Shown here piece after piece: positions 51,764-63,330 of a stretch of DNA of 64,000 bases. The DNA comes from Sepiola atlantica (taxonomy: Eukaryota > Mollusca > Cephalopoda > Sepiida > Sepiolidae). The position numbers and the translations under genes are program-made. How positions within the stretch are numbered: position 1 is the first letter of the stretch; the number at the start of each line of letters is the position of its first letter. Where the stretch lies: NCBI GenBank assembly GCA_963556195.1, contig OY744525.1, forward strand, positions 26,637,913 to 26,701,912, written 5' to 3'. Under the pieces are notes generated by a model. It was given only the letters and a program-made list of their open reading frames with translations. It did not search any database and had not been told where the DNA came from.

Positions 51764-52496
51764 ATTTTGAGAATATAATTTCGAGGCTTGGACTCCCTTG
51801 GAAGTAACATAAAAAAAAGGAATGTTTGATACTTTTGGAGAATTTCATTTACGAAGTAATTTCTAGGATTGAGGCCCCTAGGAATGAAAATGTTGAAAAA
51901 AGGACAGAGAGGGACTTGTAAAATGGATATTTTAATCAAAAGAAAAAAAACTGTACCTGAGAATATCCTGCAATCAACAGTTACGGTTCTGTATATTTGA
52001 GTATTATTTTTATTATTGATTTGTACCCTTTGAGACCCTTTTGTTAAATTTATCGGAAGACTTCTTCAGTCTTTATTATATGAACAAAAAAGAAAAGAAT
52101 TATTTTGTTTCCAGTTTCGTTGTGCCAACGAACTTATCCCTTTGTGAATTTGCATGTCTTAAGTTTTTTTTTATCTTGGTTACTGAGGGTTAATGTTATT
52201 AATCCAGCTTTGGGAATTAAAAGCAGCCAGCCCATTTTTATGTTAATAAATCTCTATTTTTAACTCTATCGAACCTCTTATTTTTTCTTTTCCCCTTGTC
52301 ATGTTTTTTATGCTGTGTTATCACCATTTTGTTACCAAGTAATTCGGATTTTGCGAACAACCGCGAAATTACAACAATAAATTTTGAAGAGTTACATTCA
52401 CTCCTAACCCAATCAAACGGAAGTAATTAAGACTTTGAATTTTTTATCTTTCTTGTAAAGATAAATTATTTTTACCATTATTTTTAAATGATAACT
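51764..52496. other. No recognised gene
   Basis: Short internal similarity between 51777-51800 (CGAGGCTTGGACTCCCTTGG) and 51866-51890 (TAGGATTGAGGCCCCTAGG). Otherwise unremarkable. Confidence 0.4.
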
Positions 52497-52740
52497 TTTC
52501 GTTTTATAAAGTTTTAAATTATACAAAAAAAAATCAATGTTGACTGTTTGTTTGATAAAAATATCGGAAAACTGTTCGTTTTTATAAAGTTTTAAATTAT
52601 ACAAAAAAAAATCAATGTTGACTGTTTGTTTGATAAAAATATCGGACAAACTGTTCGTTTTTATAAAGTTTTAAATTATACCAAAAAAATCAATGTTGAC
52701 TATTCGTTTTATAAAATTTTACCTTATTAAATAAAATTTT
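52497..52740 (+). repeat. 79-bp tandem repeat, three copies
   Basis: Units starting at about 52497, 52577 and 52657 share TTTATAAAGTTTTAAATTAT, TCAATGTTGACTGTTTG and GATAAAAATATCGGA; the third unit is diverged at its end. Confidence 0.9.
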
Positions 52741-53368
52741 TAAAAACACTGTTCGCTGTTATTACTGTTCGCTTTATTGATTGTTTTTAATAAAAAACTT
52801 CTAATTCTATATAACTTCCGGTTGATTGTCTGTCCCTGTTTTCAAAATTGAAAACAAATAAATTCTGATTTACAGCAAAACTAAAGTGCCAAGTTCCTTT
52901 ATAATCCCGTCAGTCCCCTGACAACTTTTCAAAATAAAAATAAAAATTGTAAAAATGGCAATATTTTGAATTTTTGTGTCCTGCAGTGTAGATATGTAGT
53001 ATAAAAATAAATATTTTAATTTAAAACTAATAAATTTTAACTTTCTTTCTCTATTTAATTTTTTTTTTTTCGTCGTCGTTGTTGTTGTTCAGTCACGACT
53101 TAAAATACGATTATTTTGATTGAAAAACTTTATTCATTTTCCCGAATGTCATCTGCCACACGTTTGAAAGGTGTCAGGGACTGAAGGGTTAAAAATCAAC
53201 TTTTCGTTCCATTGAAAACGTAACTCATTTCGAATTTTTGCACAACAAATATTTTGTAATATTTACGATTGTTGGCGGCATAAAAATGTAGAATAGTTAA
53301 TTAGTAGCTTCCGTTGTTTTATAGATACAGAGTGTGGCACGCGTAAGTAGACTGACGGGCGGTACTAG
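52741..53368. other. No recognised gene
   Basis: AT-rich; a short GTCGTT/GTTGTT tract at 53072-53090. Confidence 0.4.
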
Positions 53369-53952
53369 ATTATTAGGTACTGTTGCAGATGACGCGCCCA
53401 ATTTCCGTGACTTCGCGACGACAACGATTGGGCAGGTCGCGGAAGCGCCCGAGAGTTGCCGAATCGAAAACGCCGAGCGTTAATGGAAAGCTTGCAGACG
53501 ATAATATAAGACGAATAAATTCAAAGAAAAAATACATAGATAAAAAGATAAAAACCAAACAAACTGGGGGGGGGGGTCAAATAAACCATTTTCAATCAAA
53601 TGTGTAGAAAGAAAAAAAAATAGGGGGGGGTCAATGTTTTCTTTTTCATTTGTTTCGCTGTTTTTCTTTTTAGGGTTTATGTTTAGGGCTCCCGTTAAGG
53701 TTTCCGTTCTTAGCGATATCCAAGCCCTGCATCCAAATTCTAACTGGAAGACTAGCAGACGATAATATAAGACGAAGAAAAAGAAGAAAAAATGCATAGA
53801 TTAAAATAAATTTTTTTGGGGGGGGGGGTTAAAATTTTGTCAATGTTTTTATAAGATAAAAGAAAGAAAAAATGATATTATTCCGTCAGCGCTCGTTGTC
53901 GACGCGAAGTCACGGAAATTAGGCGCGTCATCTGGAACAGTACCGATTATTA
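53369..53952. mobile_element. Foldback element with GC-rich ~55-bp arms
   Basis: 53369-53428 and 53893-53952 are inverted copies (GTACTGTTGCAGATGACGCG, CAATTTCCGTGACTTCGCG and ACGACAACGA with complements). Inside, CAGACGATAATATAAGACGA occurs twice (53497 and 53756), each followed by a G run, so the interior is a tandem duplication. It is non-coding; target duplication is not clear. Confidence 0.85.
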
Positions 53953-54592
53953 ATATCATTATAATAATTCCAAAAATAATTCATGCTGAGACAAAGCTCT
54001 GAATTGAACAGGGGAAATAACTCACAATATTTGCTATGAGTTCTCTCCCCTAGACTGTCATTTTTTTTTAAATTATTATAAAAAAATAACAAATGACATG
54101 TGAGAGTTGATAAAAAAAAAAGTCTCAGGATAAAAATAAATCAAGGGAGGCGCGAGAGCGCTCTATCACTTAATAGGCCTCAAAAACGGCCTATGCTAGA
54201 AATCTCATTTCTTTGATCAATCATAACTCAAAAACCAATAAACCAAATTAGTTAAAACTTTGCACAAAAATTTTTTTTGATAGGTTCTATAAGTGTGTAG
54301 AATTTCAGCATCATTAGTCAAGGCAACCCAGAGATCCAGAAAGTTCAATCAAGAAATCATGTTATCTGTGTGTACGTACGTACGTATGTACATACGTACG
54401 TATGTGCCACCCTGTATCTCATCAACTATTTGATGGATTCAGCTGATTTTAGGCAGAGATAAAGGTTCTAGGGTCTAGTTGATGGCATTTTAATTTCAGT
54501 TTACCATATACCTTAGTTTGCCAGAAAATTCCAAAAAACCTTTAAAATGACCATTGTATTAAGGCATAGCCTTTACAAATGTAGTGACATTA
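53953..54592. other. No recognised gene; (TACG)n-like tract
   Basis: A (TACG)/(TACA) tract lies at 54373-54402. No coding signal. Confidence 0.4.
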
Positions 54593-54983
54593 CATGAAAA
54601 ATGCCAGTATACTGAAATCATATGTCCTTATTAGGGTTAAAATGAAAATTCATATACACTAAATGTACAAAAGCAAGGAAATTCCCAAATTTTTACACTT
54701 TTATTGTCATTAAGGGTATACGAGCACAACAGGGCTATGTATTTTACTGGTAGGAATTTTTCTTCAGCGCACCTCACACACTTCATCCACTCATGCATAC
54801 AGATTTATACTGTAGTGATGTGATAATGAAATGGTTTGGTTGATATGTAGTCATACCCTTAATTAATGACAATAAAAGTGTAAAAATTTGGGAATTTACT
54901 TGCTTTTGTACATTTAGTGTATATGAATGTTCATCTTAATCCTATTAAGGGCATATGATTTCAGTATACTGGCATTTATCATG
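54593..54983. mobile_element. Foldback/MITE, ~391 bp with ~130-bp arms
   Basis: Arms 54593-54720 and 54853-54983 are inverted copies: TGCCAGTATACTGAAATCAT, TCATATACACTAAATGTACA and TTTTTACACTTTTATTGTCA with their complements. There is no coding capacity. Confidence 0.9.
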
Positions 54984-55136
54984 GAATAAATATAGAGTTA
55001 TATAATAATAACATAATTATGTTTCTCTCTCTAAAAATTGTTCGGTTAAACACATTTTACAACTACACAATAAGAATTATCTTCATTATATAATTGACTC
55101 ATGCCTGCACTACACGACCTTCAGGCTGGAATCAAA
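54984..55136. other. Short spacer
   Basis: Nothing recognised. Confidence 0.4.
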
Positions 55137-55315
55137 TATAAGTGTAGTATCTGTTCTGTCCTCATTCAGGATAGAAGAAGAAATCCTTCTCGACTGAAGC
55201 AATTTTTATTTTTGTCCCAATCAAGAGTGCCCTTTTTCGGGGAAGTAAGATTTACCTCACACTAAAAACCGAACTTGTGTCTAACTTTGCCCTTGTGGGG
55301 AGGCAAGTAACCCTA
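55137..55315 (+). repeat. Short snRNA-headed SINE, second body type
   Basis: The head AAGTGTAGTATCTGTTC is followed by TGTCCTCATTCAGGATAGA, TTTTTATTTTTGTCCCAATC, AGAGTGCCCTTTTTCGGGGA and CTTGTGTCTAACTTTGCCC. It is shorter (~180 bp) than the main family and shares only the head and a CTTGTGTCTAACT-like tail. Confidence 0.75.
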
Positions 55316-55487
55316 ACAGAATTAATTTCAACTTGGTGTAAAAAGTCACATTAGTGGCACAACACGTTCAAAACTGGGAGAATCGGAATTATTAGAATAA
55401 TTTTCACCAAAACCAGGTATATCATAACTTATATACTGCTGAGACGCAGGTCTCCCCAACAGAATTGACCTTGAACCACTCATGAAA
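55316..55487. other. Spacer between SINE and foldback
   Basis: Nothing recognised. Confidence 0.4.
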
Positions 55488-55944
55488 TGAATTTTCGGTG
55501 CTTGTCCATAAAAGTGTACAGGTGAAAATCGCAGTTCCAAATAAATCAACAGGAAAACTCTTTGATATATTTACGTATCAGGCAAAAGTAGGTATCTCCA
55601 CGAAAAATTCGAGGAAATTTCCGAGTAGAATTTTAATTAAAAATAGAAATCAATTTTATCGTATTTTTTCGATTGACCATTGATTATGACTTGACGAAAT
55701 GACAAAGTGACTTATCTCCCCTGTTTTATGTGTATTTGCGCCCTTATCAATGGCGAATCGGGAAAATACAATAAAACTGATCTATATTTTGAATTAAAAT
55801 TCTACTCGATAATTTTCCCTAATTTTTGGTATAGATACCTACTTTTGCTGCCTGATACATAAGTATATCAAAGAGTTTCCTTGTTAATTTATTTGGAACC
55901 GCGATTTTCACTTGTACATTTTTATGGACAAGCACCGAATTTTC
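55488..55944. mobile_element. Foldback/MITE, ~457 bp with ~200-bp arms
   Basis: Arms 55488-55690 and 55745-55944 are inverted copies: AATTTTCGGTGCTTGTCCAT, GTGAAAATCGC, TTTGATATATTTACGTATCA and TCGAGGAAATTTCCGAGTAG against complements with a few changes. The loop is ~54 nt. It is non-coding. Confidence 0.9.
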
Positions 55945-56029
55945 AAACACTCTTTAAATTTACACCATGAAAAGTTGGTGTCTTCTCTCGAGAAATTTGT
56001 TGTTGACAAACAAAGTTTATAAAAGACTC

Positions 56030-56205
56030 AACAATCAAGGTGTAGTATTAGTTCTGTCCTCAGACAGACGAGGGGGATCCTTCTTAACTGGGACAATTTT
56101 TATTTTTGTCCCATTCAGAGTGACCCTTTTTGCAGAACTGGATATCCTTCACATAGAAAACCTACCTTGTGTCTAACTTTACCCTCGTGGGAAGGCATAT
56201 GAATA
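56030..56205 (+). repeat. Short snRNA-headed SINE, second body type, copy 2
   Basis: AAGGTGTAGTATTAGTTC (altered head), then TGTCCTCAGACAGACGAGGG, TTTTTATTTTTGTCCCATTC, AGAGTGACCCTTTTTGCAG and CTTGTGTCTAACTTTACCC. It matches 55137-55315 throughout. Confidence 0.75.
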
Positions 56206-56261
56206 GGGACTAAGTAATATGGTTTAAAACCTTTCTCCCATTAAAGATATCATTTTTTTCT

Positions 56262-56575
56262 CGGCCTGAGATCAAAGTGTAGTATCTGTTCCGATTAATG
56301 CTACACCCTTTAGACCGGTTCCATCTTGGCCTTCGGGCCTTGATTCCGCTGGTCTTAAGGTTTTGTCCTGTGCAGTTCTAGGAGGTCCACCCTCCCAGGC
56401 TTTGCCTTCTCACCCTTTATTGCTAATCGCCTGAGTCGCCCCTACCTGGAGATATCGACAGGGCTGTCCAGGCATTTTTTGTAGGCCAGAGTGCTCAACC
56501 TCTAGGATGCTAGCTTTTTAATCCTGCTTTCCAACGTTGTGTCACATCTTACCACTATGGAAGGAAGATAAAAAA
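56262..56575 (+). repeat. snRNA-headed SINE with 5'-most U2 bases
   Basis: TTTTTCTCGGCC, then an 8-9 base gap relative to U2, then GAGATCAAAGTGTAGTATCT. The family body follows with CCTTTAGACCGG, CCTGTGCAGTTCTAGGAGG and CCCCTACCTGGAGATATCGA, ending in GGAAGATAAAAAA. This copy shows that the head reaches U2's extreme 5' TTCTCGGCC. Confidence 0.85.
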
Positions 56576-57999
56576 AAAAAGATTTTTTTTTAAATATATC
56601 ATATTGATTTATTCATCCGTAGCAATTACATGACAGATCTATTTCTTCTGTGTGTACTCGCAATATCTTGTGCAGTAATGAGTTGTGATTTTGTTGGCTA
56701 AAACAGGCATATCCAAACTCGCGTAGTGATACAAGGGTGATTAGTGCATCACTGCATATGCGCATTTCTCAGCCTTTTCTTAATTTCTGCCCAGAGAGTT
56801 TGGCGCTAGATATAATCAGTTCCAGAACGAGATGGCTGTCTTTAACTTAAGTCTGCCTGCGAAGCAAACTTGCCTTACTTCCTTATGTTCCTGTTTTAAT
56901 GAAACATTAGATAAAGTTGATTTTATCATAGTGAAGATGTTCGTATTTTTATATGGAACTTGGTGACCATTTTCAATTCAAGCCAGCTCCGTCAGATAAA
57001 TACAGACACGACCAACTCAAAAAAAATGGCGATCTCAACAAGAAACAATGACATAGTCGTTTATAAAAAGAGTAATAGTATTTATTTATGGTACAACAAA
57101 CAAGAAAAGTTTGTTTTTTTCTTCATTTTCTTTTTTATGGAAATCGCTCCAGACAAGGCACGAAGCCACTTGATGTAAGGAGCTAAAAAAAAAAAATACT
57201 ACTTCAAGGTAAAAAAAACTAGCCAACGTTAAGTGTTAGATGGATAGATTCAGACCCAGAAAACAGCAATTCTTCCCCCTTTGTCAGAAACATCGCTTAT
57301 GGAATGTGAGGACTAAAGGACAAAATAAGGGAAGCAAGAGTTTTTGAATTTTTTTCGCATTTAAGAAGATACAACAGGTATACAAGTTTGTCTGAAAAGT
57401 TCAGTAGTTAATGTGTTTGTATTTGTGTATCAACGCAGTAAGAGAACTGATAGCAGTTTCATAGTTTCTTTTTCTTCTGAGCGAGAGAGGCAGAGTATAC
57501 TGACTGACTGCGGTACACTTTCTGTCTGTCTCGATTCTGTATTTTGCTGTAAAAAGTCCAGGAACTCTGTATTACTACACTGACTTACCTCTTCTATGTA
57601 ATTCCAAGAAAAAATACTTTTAAATAATACGTAGCGACGTGATACACAAACCGACATTCAAACCTGAATCGTTGATTCCACTGAATGGACTCCTATCTCT
57701 GAGAGGCTAATATGTCTCGAACAAGAAGGATTAAAAAGACAAAAAATGGTCTATACCTTTGAAAAGGACGTTTTTATGTCGAAAGCTCAAGTCTTTAAAA
57801 TAAATCATTTATTTATTTTAAAATAAAAAAAAAAATTCCACATTGTTGAGTTGGCTTTCAAAAATGTCTAAAATGTTATTCAAAGCAAATACAGTTTATC
57901 ACTGCTACAAATATACTAACTAGGTCTACCAACAAATAAACTTTTCAAAGTCTGTTAAACAGTCATCTTTTGCCTCATTCTGAAATGCTGTCCCCTGTC
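56576..57999. other. No recognised gene
   Basis: Open frames at 56960-57178 and 57430-57657 have no recognisable domain. Nothing repeated is obvious. Confidence 0.4.
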
Positions 58000-58869
58000 A
58001 AAAAACGTTTCTTTTCAAGGAAAGAAATCGTGGCGGCGGCTCAGAAATACCTGGCTTGGTACCTAGGTGCGTGATTACTCTTCGCAGTGTGTTGGACCCA
58101 TAGATTTTGTCAGGTCATCCATCTAGGAGAAGGAAAACTCTGATGTAAAACCTGTGCTACTGACTTCTACGCCTTGGCACCGAACCACTAGGGGAGGGTG
58201 GCTTCCTGGTTGACAACCTTCCTAGAACTGGAGACTCAAACAAAATATCCGGTTTGAAAACTTAAATCGCTTAAGGAGTAGAGAGGCTCTGCCTATTGTT
58301 CGGTCTTTGCACTCCTTCTTTGTCTATTAGCAGAGATCCCATCACAGGGAATCCTCAAAGGCACCCAGTGCTTCGCCTTGTTTTCTGACTAGGGCAATGA
58401 ACACTGTCCCACAATCTCTTTCTCTCTATCTGGACAACTTTGGAAACCTTGCTTGTCACTTAGTTTCACATGATTAGTCTGAGCTACTCTTGTCTGACAG
58501 GTTGAGGGTACAGGTTTGATAGCTTGTCTGGCTGATGCTTCCGACTAGTAGTACAAGAGCCATAACTCTTAGGTAGCGTTACTCTATTAACAGTGGTATA
58601 ATATCAGGATAACTGTAGAGCCATGTCACGCATAGAATGGGACCCTGCATTTTTCTTCAGTGGGCTTTCCTGAGGTTACAACCACATAGATAAAGACTTG
58701 CCTAATAGTCTACTTGTGTGAACTTTGTCTTCTGACACTCAACAAACAACCATTTTGTCCAACCCACTATCTATTAACAATATAAATGACTATGATAATA
58801 AAAAGAAAAACGATCAAACTAAATGCCACCCCCCCCTCCCCCCCCAAAAAAATCAATCAAATCGCCTCC
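58000..58869 (+). other. Probable 5' region of the LINE that follows
   Basis: Less AT-rich than the surroundings and directly upstream of the endonuclease remnant, so it may be its 5' untranslated part. The frames contain many stops and I recognise no domain. The assignment rests only on position and composition. Confidence 0.35.
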
Positions 58870-60300
58870 TCCCTTGAGTCTCTCTTTCACAAATATCAGA
58901 GGGTGTGAGGCTAACCTCGATAACGTAGAATCATTTTTTCTAGTAAAATCCCCGGATATCATAGAATTAAGCGAAACTAACTTACACTTCTTAATCTCCT
59001 CTAATCGCTTAAGGGCCGAGACAAATACAGGGTGGGCCAAAATAAGGGTCCTATCTTTAAATTTGAATAACTTGAATTTGAATAACTTCCACAAAATAAA
59101 AGTTAAACTCACCAAACTTTATGTGTGTGTAGACTGATCCTTCCGAGATTTTTTGAAATAAACAAAACAAATTTTAGCCGAAAAACACTTCTTAAAACTT
59201 ACAAAAACTAAAGTATTGTTTTTTACACTGTTTTGAGTTTTTTAAGCAAAAATAATGTTTTCTAAATGAGGGTACGTTCCTTAGGGCTAATACGGCTCAT
59301 GCTTGCTTCGGAAGGGGTCCTTTACTTATTCTAAAAAAAAAAATAAATAAATAAATAAATAAAAAAGTTATGAATTTTAAAAAATAGGACCCTTATTTTT
59401 GCCCACCCTGTATATACACAGACTCAGAGTCAATATTCGTAACACCCTCCCCTTGACTAGAATCAGATGTGCTTTAGATTAACCTTGCAACATAGCGTTA
59501 GTTACTTATACCATTCTTCTACCATTCTTCTTCAACCCAGGACTGTACTCTGTGTGACTATGTCTCGGACGGTATTGATGCAGCCCTCTGCTTAGATCGA
59601 AGCGCCCAAACACATGTATTGTTCATCACAGAAATTGGCTTGGTTTCTCGAGTTATACAAGACGCAGCTGGTAACAGCACGCATAGTTTCTCTATTGCTC
59701 ATTCCCTTTCACAGACTGTCACTTTCTCAACCTGCTTCCCAAAATCGTGAGAATCAGCAAGCTTCACTTATCGATCTATTTTTGACTACACTGTCTGAGG
59801 CTTGTGTGACAGATGCTCATAGACCACTTGAGAACGCTGATCACCTTTTATTAATGGTTGATATCACCCTTAACCTTCGATCCCAAGCAGAAGAGTCGTT
59901 GCTCAAAACAACTAGATACTACAAATAGACTGATTGGGAATCTATCAGAGACGCCCGATGCAGTAAAACCTTTTCTCTCCCTGCTGAACAGTGCACAAAT
60001 GAGGTAACTGAATGGGTCAAGGCAGGCATTGAAGCACATGTCTCTGAGCAGAAATTCTATAACAGGCTTCACTCTCCACAATGCTTCACTTCGACCGATT
60101 CGTCAGGCAGCAAAATCTCACCCCTTCACTGTAGAGGTACCCAGATGCCGGAGGGCTTTCTACTCTATTAGCTTCTTTCTTCAAACTGCTAGTCTTTAGA
60201 ATCAACTCCCTGCCCCCTTTTTTCCTGACTGTACCAACATGAAGAAGTTTAAATGTAATGTGAACAAACCTCTTGCTACACAACTCCCCACTTAGGATGC
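58870..60300 (+). pseudogene. APE-type LINE (jockey/CR1-like), internally deleted
   Basis: SLSFTNIRGCEANLDNVESF and SPDIIELSETNLH (58882-58995) are the N-terminal part of an AP-like endonuclease (N-I-R-G-x-x-x-N, then L-S-E-T). After a MITE insertion, later pieces read ASLIDLFLTTLSEACVTDAH and ENADHLLLMVDI (C-terminal endonuclease: D-L..T..., then D-H), DWESIRDARCSKTF and WVKAGIEAHVSEQKFY. Almost the whole RT is absent. The final segment gives LESTPCPLF-type and MKKFKCNVNKPLATQLPT, the usual C-terminal tail of such LINEs. Stops and shifts are frequent. Confidence 0.8.
59028..59410. mobile_element. Tc1/mariner-type MITE, 383 bp
   Basis: The 27-bp terminal inverted repeats CAGGGTGGGCCAAAATAAGG...TCCTAT and their complement have one mismatch, and they are flanked by TA on both sides (59026-59027 and 59411-59412). 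TA target duplication is the mark of the Tc1/mariner superfamily. It has no transposase. It interrupts the LINE endonuclease, so it is younger than that copy. An (AAAT)n tract lies inside at 59336-59365. Confidence 0.92.
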
Positions 60301-60384
60301 CCCTGTGTGTATGGCCTCTAATTCATAGTAGCTTCTTACATCTCAATGGTAATTGCCTTTTTTGCCGTGAATGTAAGTTAAAAA

Positions 60385-60790
60385 AAACTTTCTTCCTTTT
60401 CTTCTTCTTCTTCATCACTTCTTCCTTCTTCTTCTCCTTCTGTTTCGTTCTTCCGCTTGTCCTTTTTTCTTTCTTCTTCTTCTTCTTCTTCTTCATCTTC
60501 TTCTACTTTTTCTCCTCTTCTCAAGCTTGTTGTTATTCTTCATTCTTCTCTTCCTAATCTTCCTTCTTCTTTTCCTCATCTTCTTCCTCATCTATCTCAT
60601 CTTTTTCTTCATTTTCTTCTTCTGCTTTTTCCTCTTCTGCTTCTCCCTCTCTTCTTCATCCTCTTCTTTCTTCTTATTCTTCTTCTTTTTTTCTTCTTCT
60701 TCACACCTTCTTTATTTTTCTCCTCGTTCTTTCTCTTTTCATCATTCTTCTTCTTTTTCTTTCTTCTTCTTGTTCTTCAGTGTTTCGATA
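60385..60790 (+). repeat. (TTC)n polypyrimidine tract, ~400 bp
   Basis: Almost pure pyrimidine on the plus strand, TTC/TTCC/TTCTCC units. It follows the LINE 3' end closely and may have grown from its tail. Ser/Phe/Leu-rich open frames here are products of the repeat. Confidence 0.95.
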
Positions 60791-61169
60791 AAGTTTTCAT
60801 CTTAGGATATTGGAAAAGAATACATTTATGGCTCTTACTAGAAGAAATAAAAAACCTGAAAGCTTGTCTACATGTTAGCATCCAATAATGAGAACAAGAT
60901 AATGCTTGTTCTGAACTAATTTAATGTAGGTAACAAAATACTCAATAATCACAAAAGTAGCAATTCGCTATTTTGCCATCGAATTCCAATTGATCCTTCA
61001 AAATCGACACATTAGAAGGATTTTACAAAAATTGTGTTTCCTCAGAAGGCAAACAATTTCTCACGATTACAATGAATAAAACCGAACACATAAGGCAAGT
61101 TCCTTGTTCAATTTTACATCTTATTAATACAGCAAAAACACAGGTCAAAATTCTAACTAATTTAGTTAT
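60791..61169. other. No recognised gene
   Basis: Nothing recognised. Confidence 0.4.
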
Positions 61170-62060
61170 CATCATCATTGTATTCGGTTAAATGTCTGTT
61201 TTACATGTTCGCATGTGTTAGACGGCTTTTAGAAATTGACTTCCAAACTAACCTATCTCTGTCCAGGTCTTTATGTATCCCTCTTTCTCTCAAATCCATC
61301 TTTATCACTCCTTCCCGTGTTTTCCTTGGTTTTCCCCTGTCAATTGATCCTGCTTACTTAACTGTTCTACATCTACTAATCTAGACATTTAATGTGACCA
61401 TACGAACGAAGTCTCCTATTCTGCATACATCTCCCTATACTGCCCAAATTTAATCTTCCTTTGAGGTCATCGAATCTAAGACTGTCTTTAAGATTCATAT
61501 TACACATCCATCGTATCATTCTCATATAATTTCTCTCCATGCAACGCATATCCTCAACCCTCACTGGCCAGGTTTCACTTCCATACATTATCACACTGTG
61601 TAGACATGCCTGAAAGACTCTTCCATTGGTTGACAATGATAACACTCTGCTGGTTTATAATGGCAAAAGTTCACTGAACCTACTACATCCACATCCAACA
61701 CTTGCAATCACACTAGCACCTGCTCCACCCTGTGCTCCAATGGTATCAGCAATGGAAGAAAACTTCTCGGCAACCTCACAAATTCACAATCCACATATAC
61801 TTTGTCCACATCTGAGTTCTCATCCGTCTCCATTGTCTTACACTTCTTGCACACAAACTTGTTATCCTCTCTCAACCTACCAGCAAGTCCATTGCACTTT
61901 TTGTGTGCCCAATGCTTACCAGTACCCGAAAAAATTGACTCCCTATTCGCAAACTGAGCAGAACTTTCCTCTTTTGGGGATCTTTCTAACACTACAACCA
62001 CTTCACAGATAAATAAATGTATTTGTATATTATCAGTGAGTGTTTGGTCTAAACTCATTT
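61170..62060 (-). pseudogene. LINE 3' region: zinc finger plus RT C-terminus, (GAT)n tail
   Basis: The minus strand from 62058: a PHD-like zinc segment KHWAHKKCNGLAGRL / NKFVCKKCK, then VYVDCEFVR with a shift into ADTIGAQGGAGASV, SRFSELLPL and a stop. VFQACLHSVIMYGSETWPVR, MERNYMRMIRWMCNMNLKD and GRLNLGSIGRCMQNRRLR follow, and after another shift WKSISKSRLTHANM near 61190. The 3' end runs into a short (GAT)n at 61165-61175. It is the same family as 15130-15565, and extends further 5' than that copy. Confidence 0.85.
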
Positions 62061-62514
62061 TTCATGCCAAGAAAACTCCAAAATTCATAGTACTACTCCG
62101 AAAATTAAATTACAGAGCGAACTTTAAATTCCTGCATCTCAAAGATTTATTTTCTTAGAATTGTCGTGCCTATCGTTTATCGCTCGGCACTCCTCGTAAC
62201 AAACTAGGATGTTAATCTGTTCAAAGCTTCGGCACATGTGACAGAGATAAACACATTTTTGTCCTTCGGCATACCTCTTTATCTTTGCTGATCAATCAAG
62301 TATCATTGAGGCGTCGGGTATCAGCAGCAGCTGAGAAATCAGTATAAAACAGAGGCGTTTTTGACACTCACCAGAGAGTTTGCGGTTTGCCTAAGCAAGA
62401 CAATGATCTGGCAGCTGCCTTTTCCCCAGATTTCCTGCCGGATGAAACGGCAATTCACACGATGATCAGCAGCAGCTCTCTCCAGCCCATGTCAACGATA
62501 AGATTGCAGGGGCA
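62061..62514. other. Unclassified
   Basis: Less AT-rich, with several CAGCAGCAG segments; no domain recognised. Confidence 0.35.
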
Positions 62515-63330
62515 CAGGCCTTAGCAAGATATTGTATCTTAGAGAAAATGCTAAGATCTACGTTTACATTTAAATTGTGTAAAGAATGTTTAAAAGAGTA
62601 AAAACATGGAAAAACATGTATGAAAGTTGAATGTTAGATAAAGCATGAATATGGTGAAGGAAGAATAAAACGTAATTTAATGGTAACAAAATATTTATAT
62701 ATATACAAATCTTACATGGTAAAATTTTAGTTTGAAATGTTCGTTGGAAGTCAGTTCCGAGAATAGTAGTAAGCACGTGTGTGCGACCATGTTTGTATGT
62801 GTGTTTGTGTGTGTGTAGCCATGTGAGGCTTGGCGTTAGTACGTCGAAGTGTGTTAATGTGCGTGTCGCCTTCTGTTCGTAGTTGTACGAATGTGTATGC
62901 GTGAGAGTTGATAATTCGTTTAGGCATTTGTATGTGTTTGTGTTTTTGTCAGCAGTGTATGGTTGTATGCATTGAAGTATAATAGGAGTGTAAGCCTTTG
63001 TGTATGTGTGTGTGTATGTGTGTTTAGTAGTCAGCCGACGCACATGGCATCACCTCTAACCTCTCGCCCAAAGGCGAGGGGTAGAGAGAAGGGAGAAGAT
63101 TTGGGTGTGCGGTCTGCTTTGATATTGTTTCACAGTGGTTTGGCGGACGTAGCACAGAGCACGTCACGTGATCAACATTTTCGGCTTTTTGCACCTTTTT
63201 GTTTAACCGTCTCTGGGAGCTGATTTTTATGGCCTCAGTTTTAGCTTTTGTTGTTGAAGTGAATTCGGGTTGGTTTCTATTTTTATTTTTTACACCGTTT
63301 GTTGATAAAATAGAGGATGTCAATCCGATA
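62515..63330 (+). repeat. Dispersed LTR-like repeat B, copy 2
   Basis: Matches 22975-23800 over its whole length, including CCTTAGCAAGATATTGTATC, GGAAAAACATGTATGAAAGT, CGTGTCGCCTTCTGTTCGTA and GATGTCAATCCGATAA at the end. No second copy is adjacent. Confidence 0.7.

Noticed and set aside
60273..60888. Ser/Phe/Leu-rich open frames resembling membrane proteins
   Set aside because: They are translations of the (TTC)n polypyrimidine tract.
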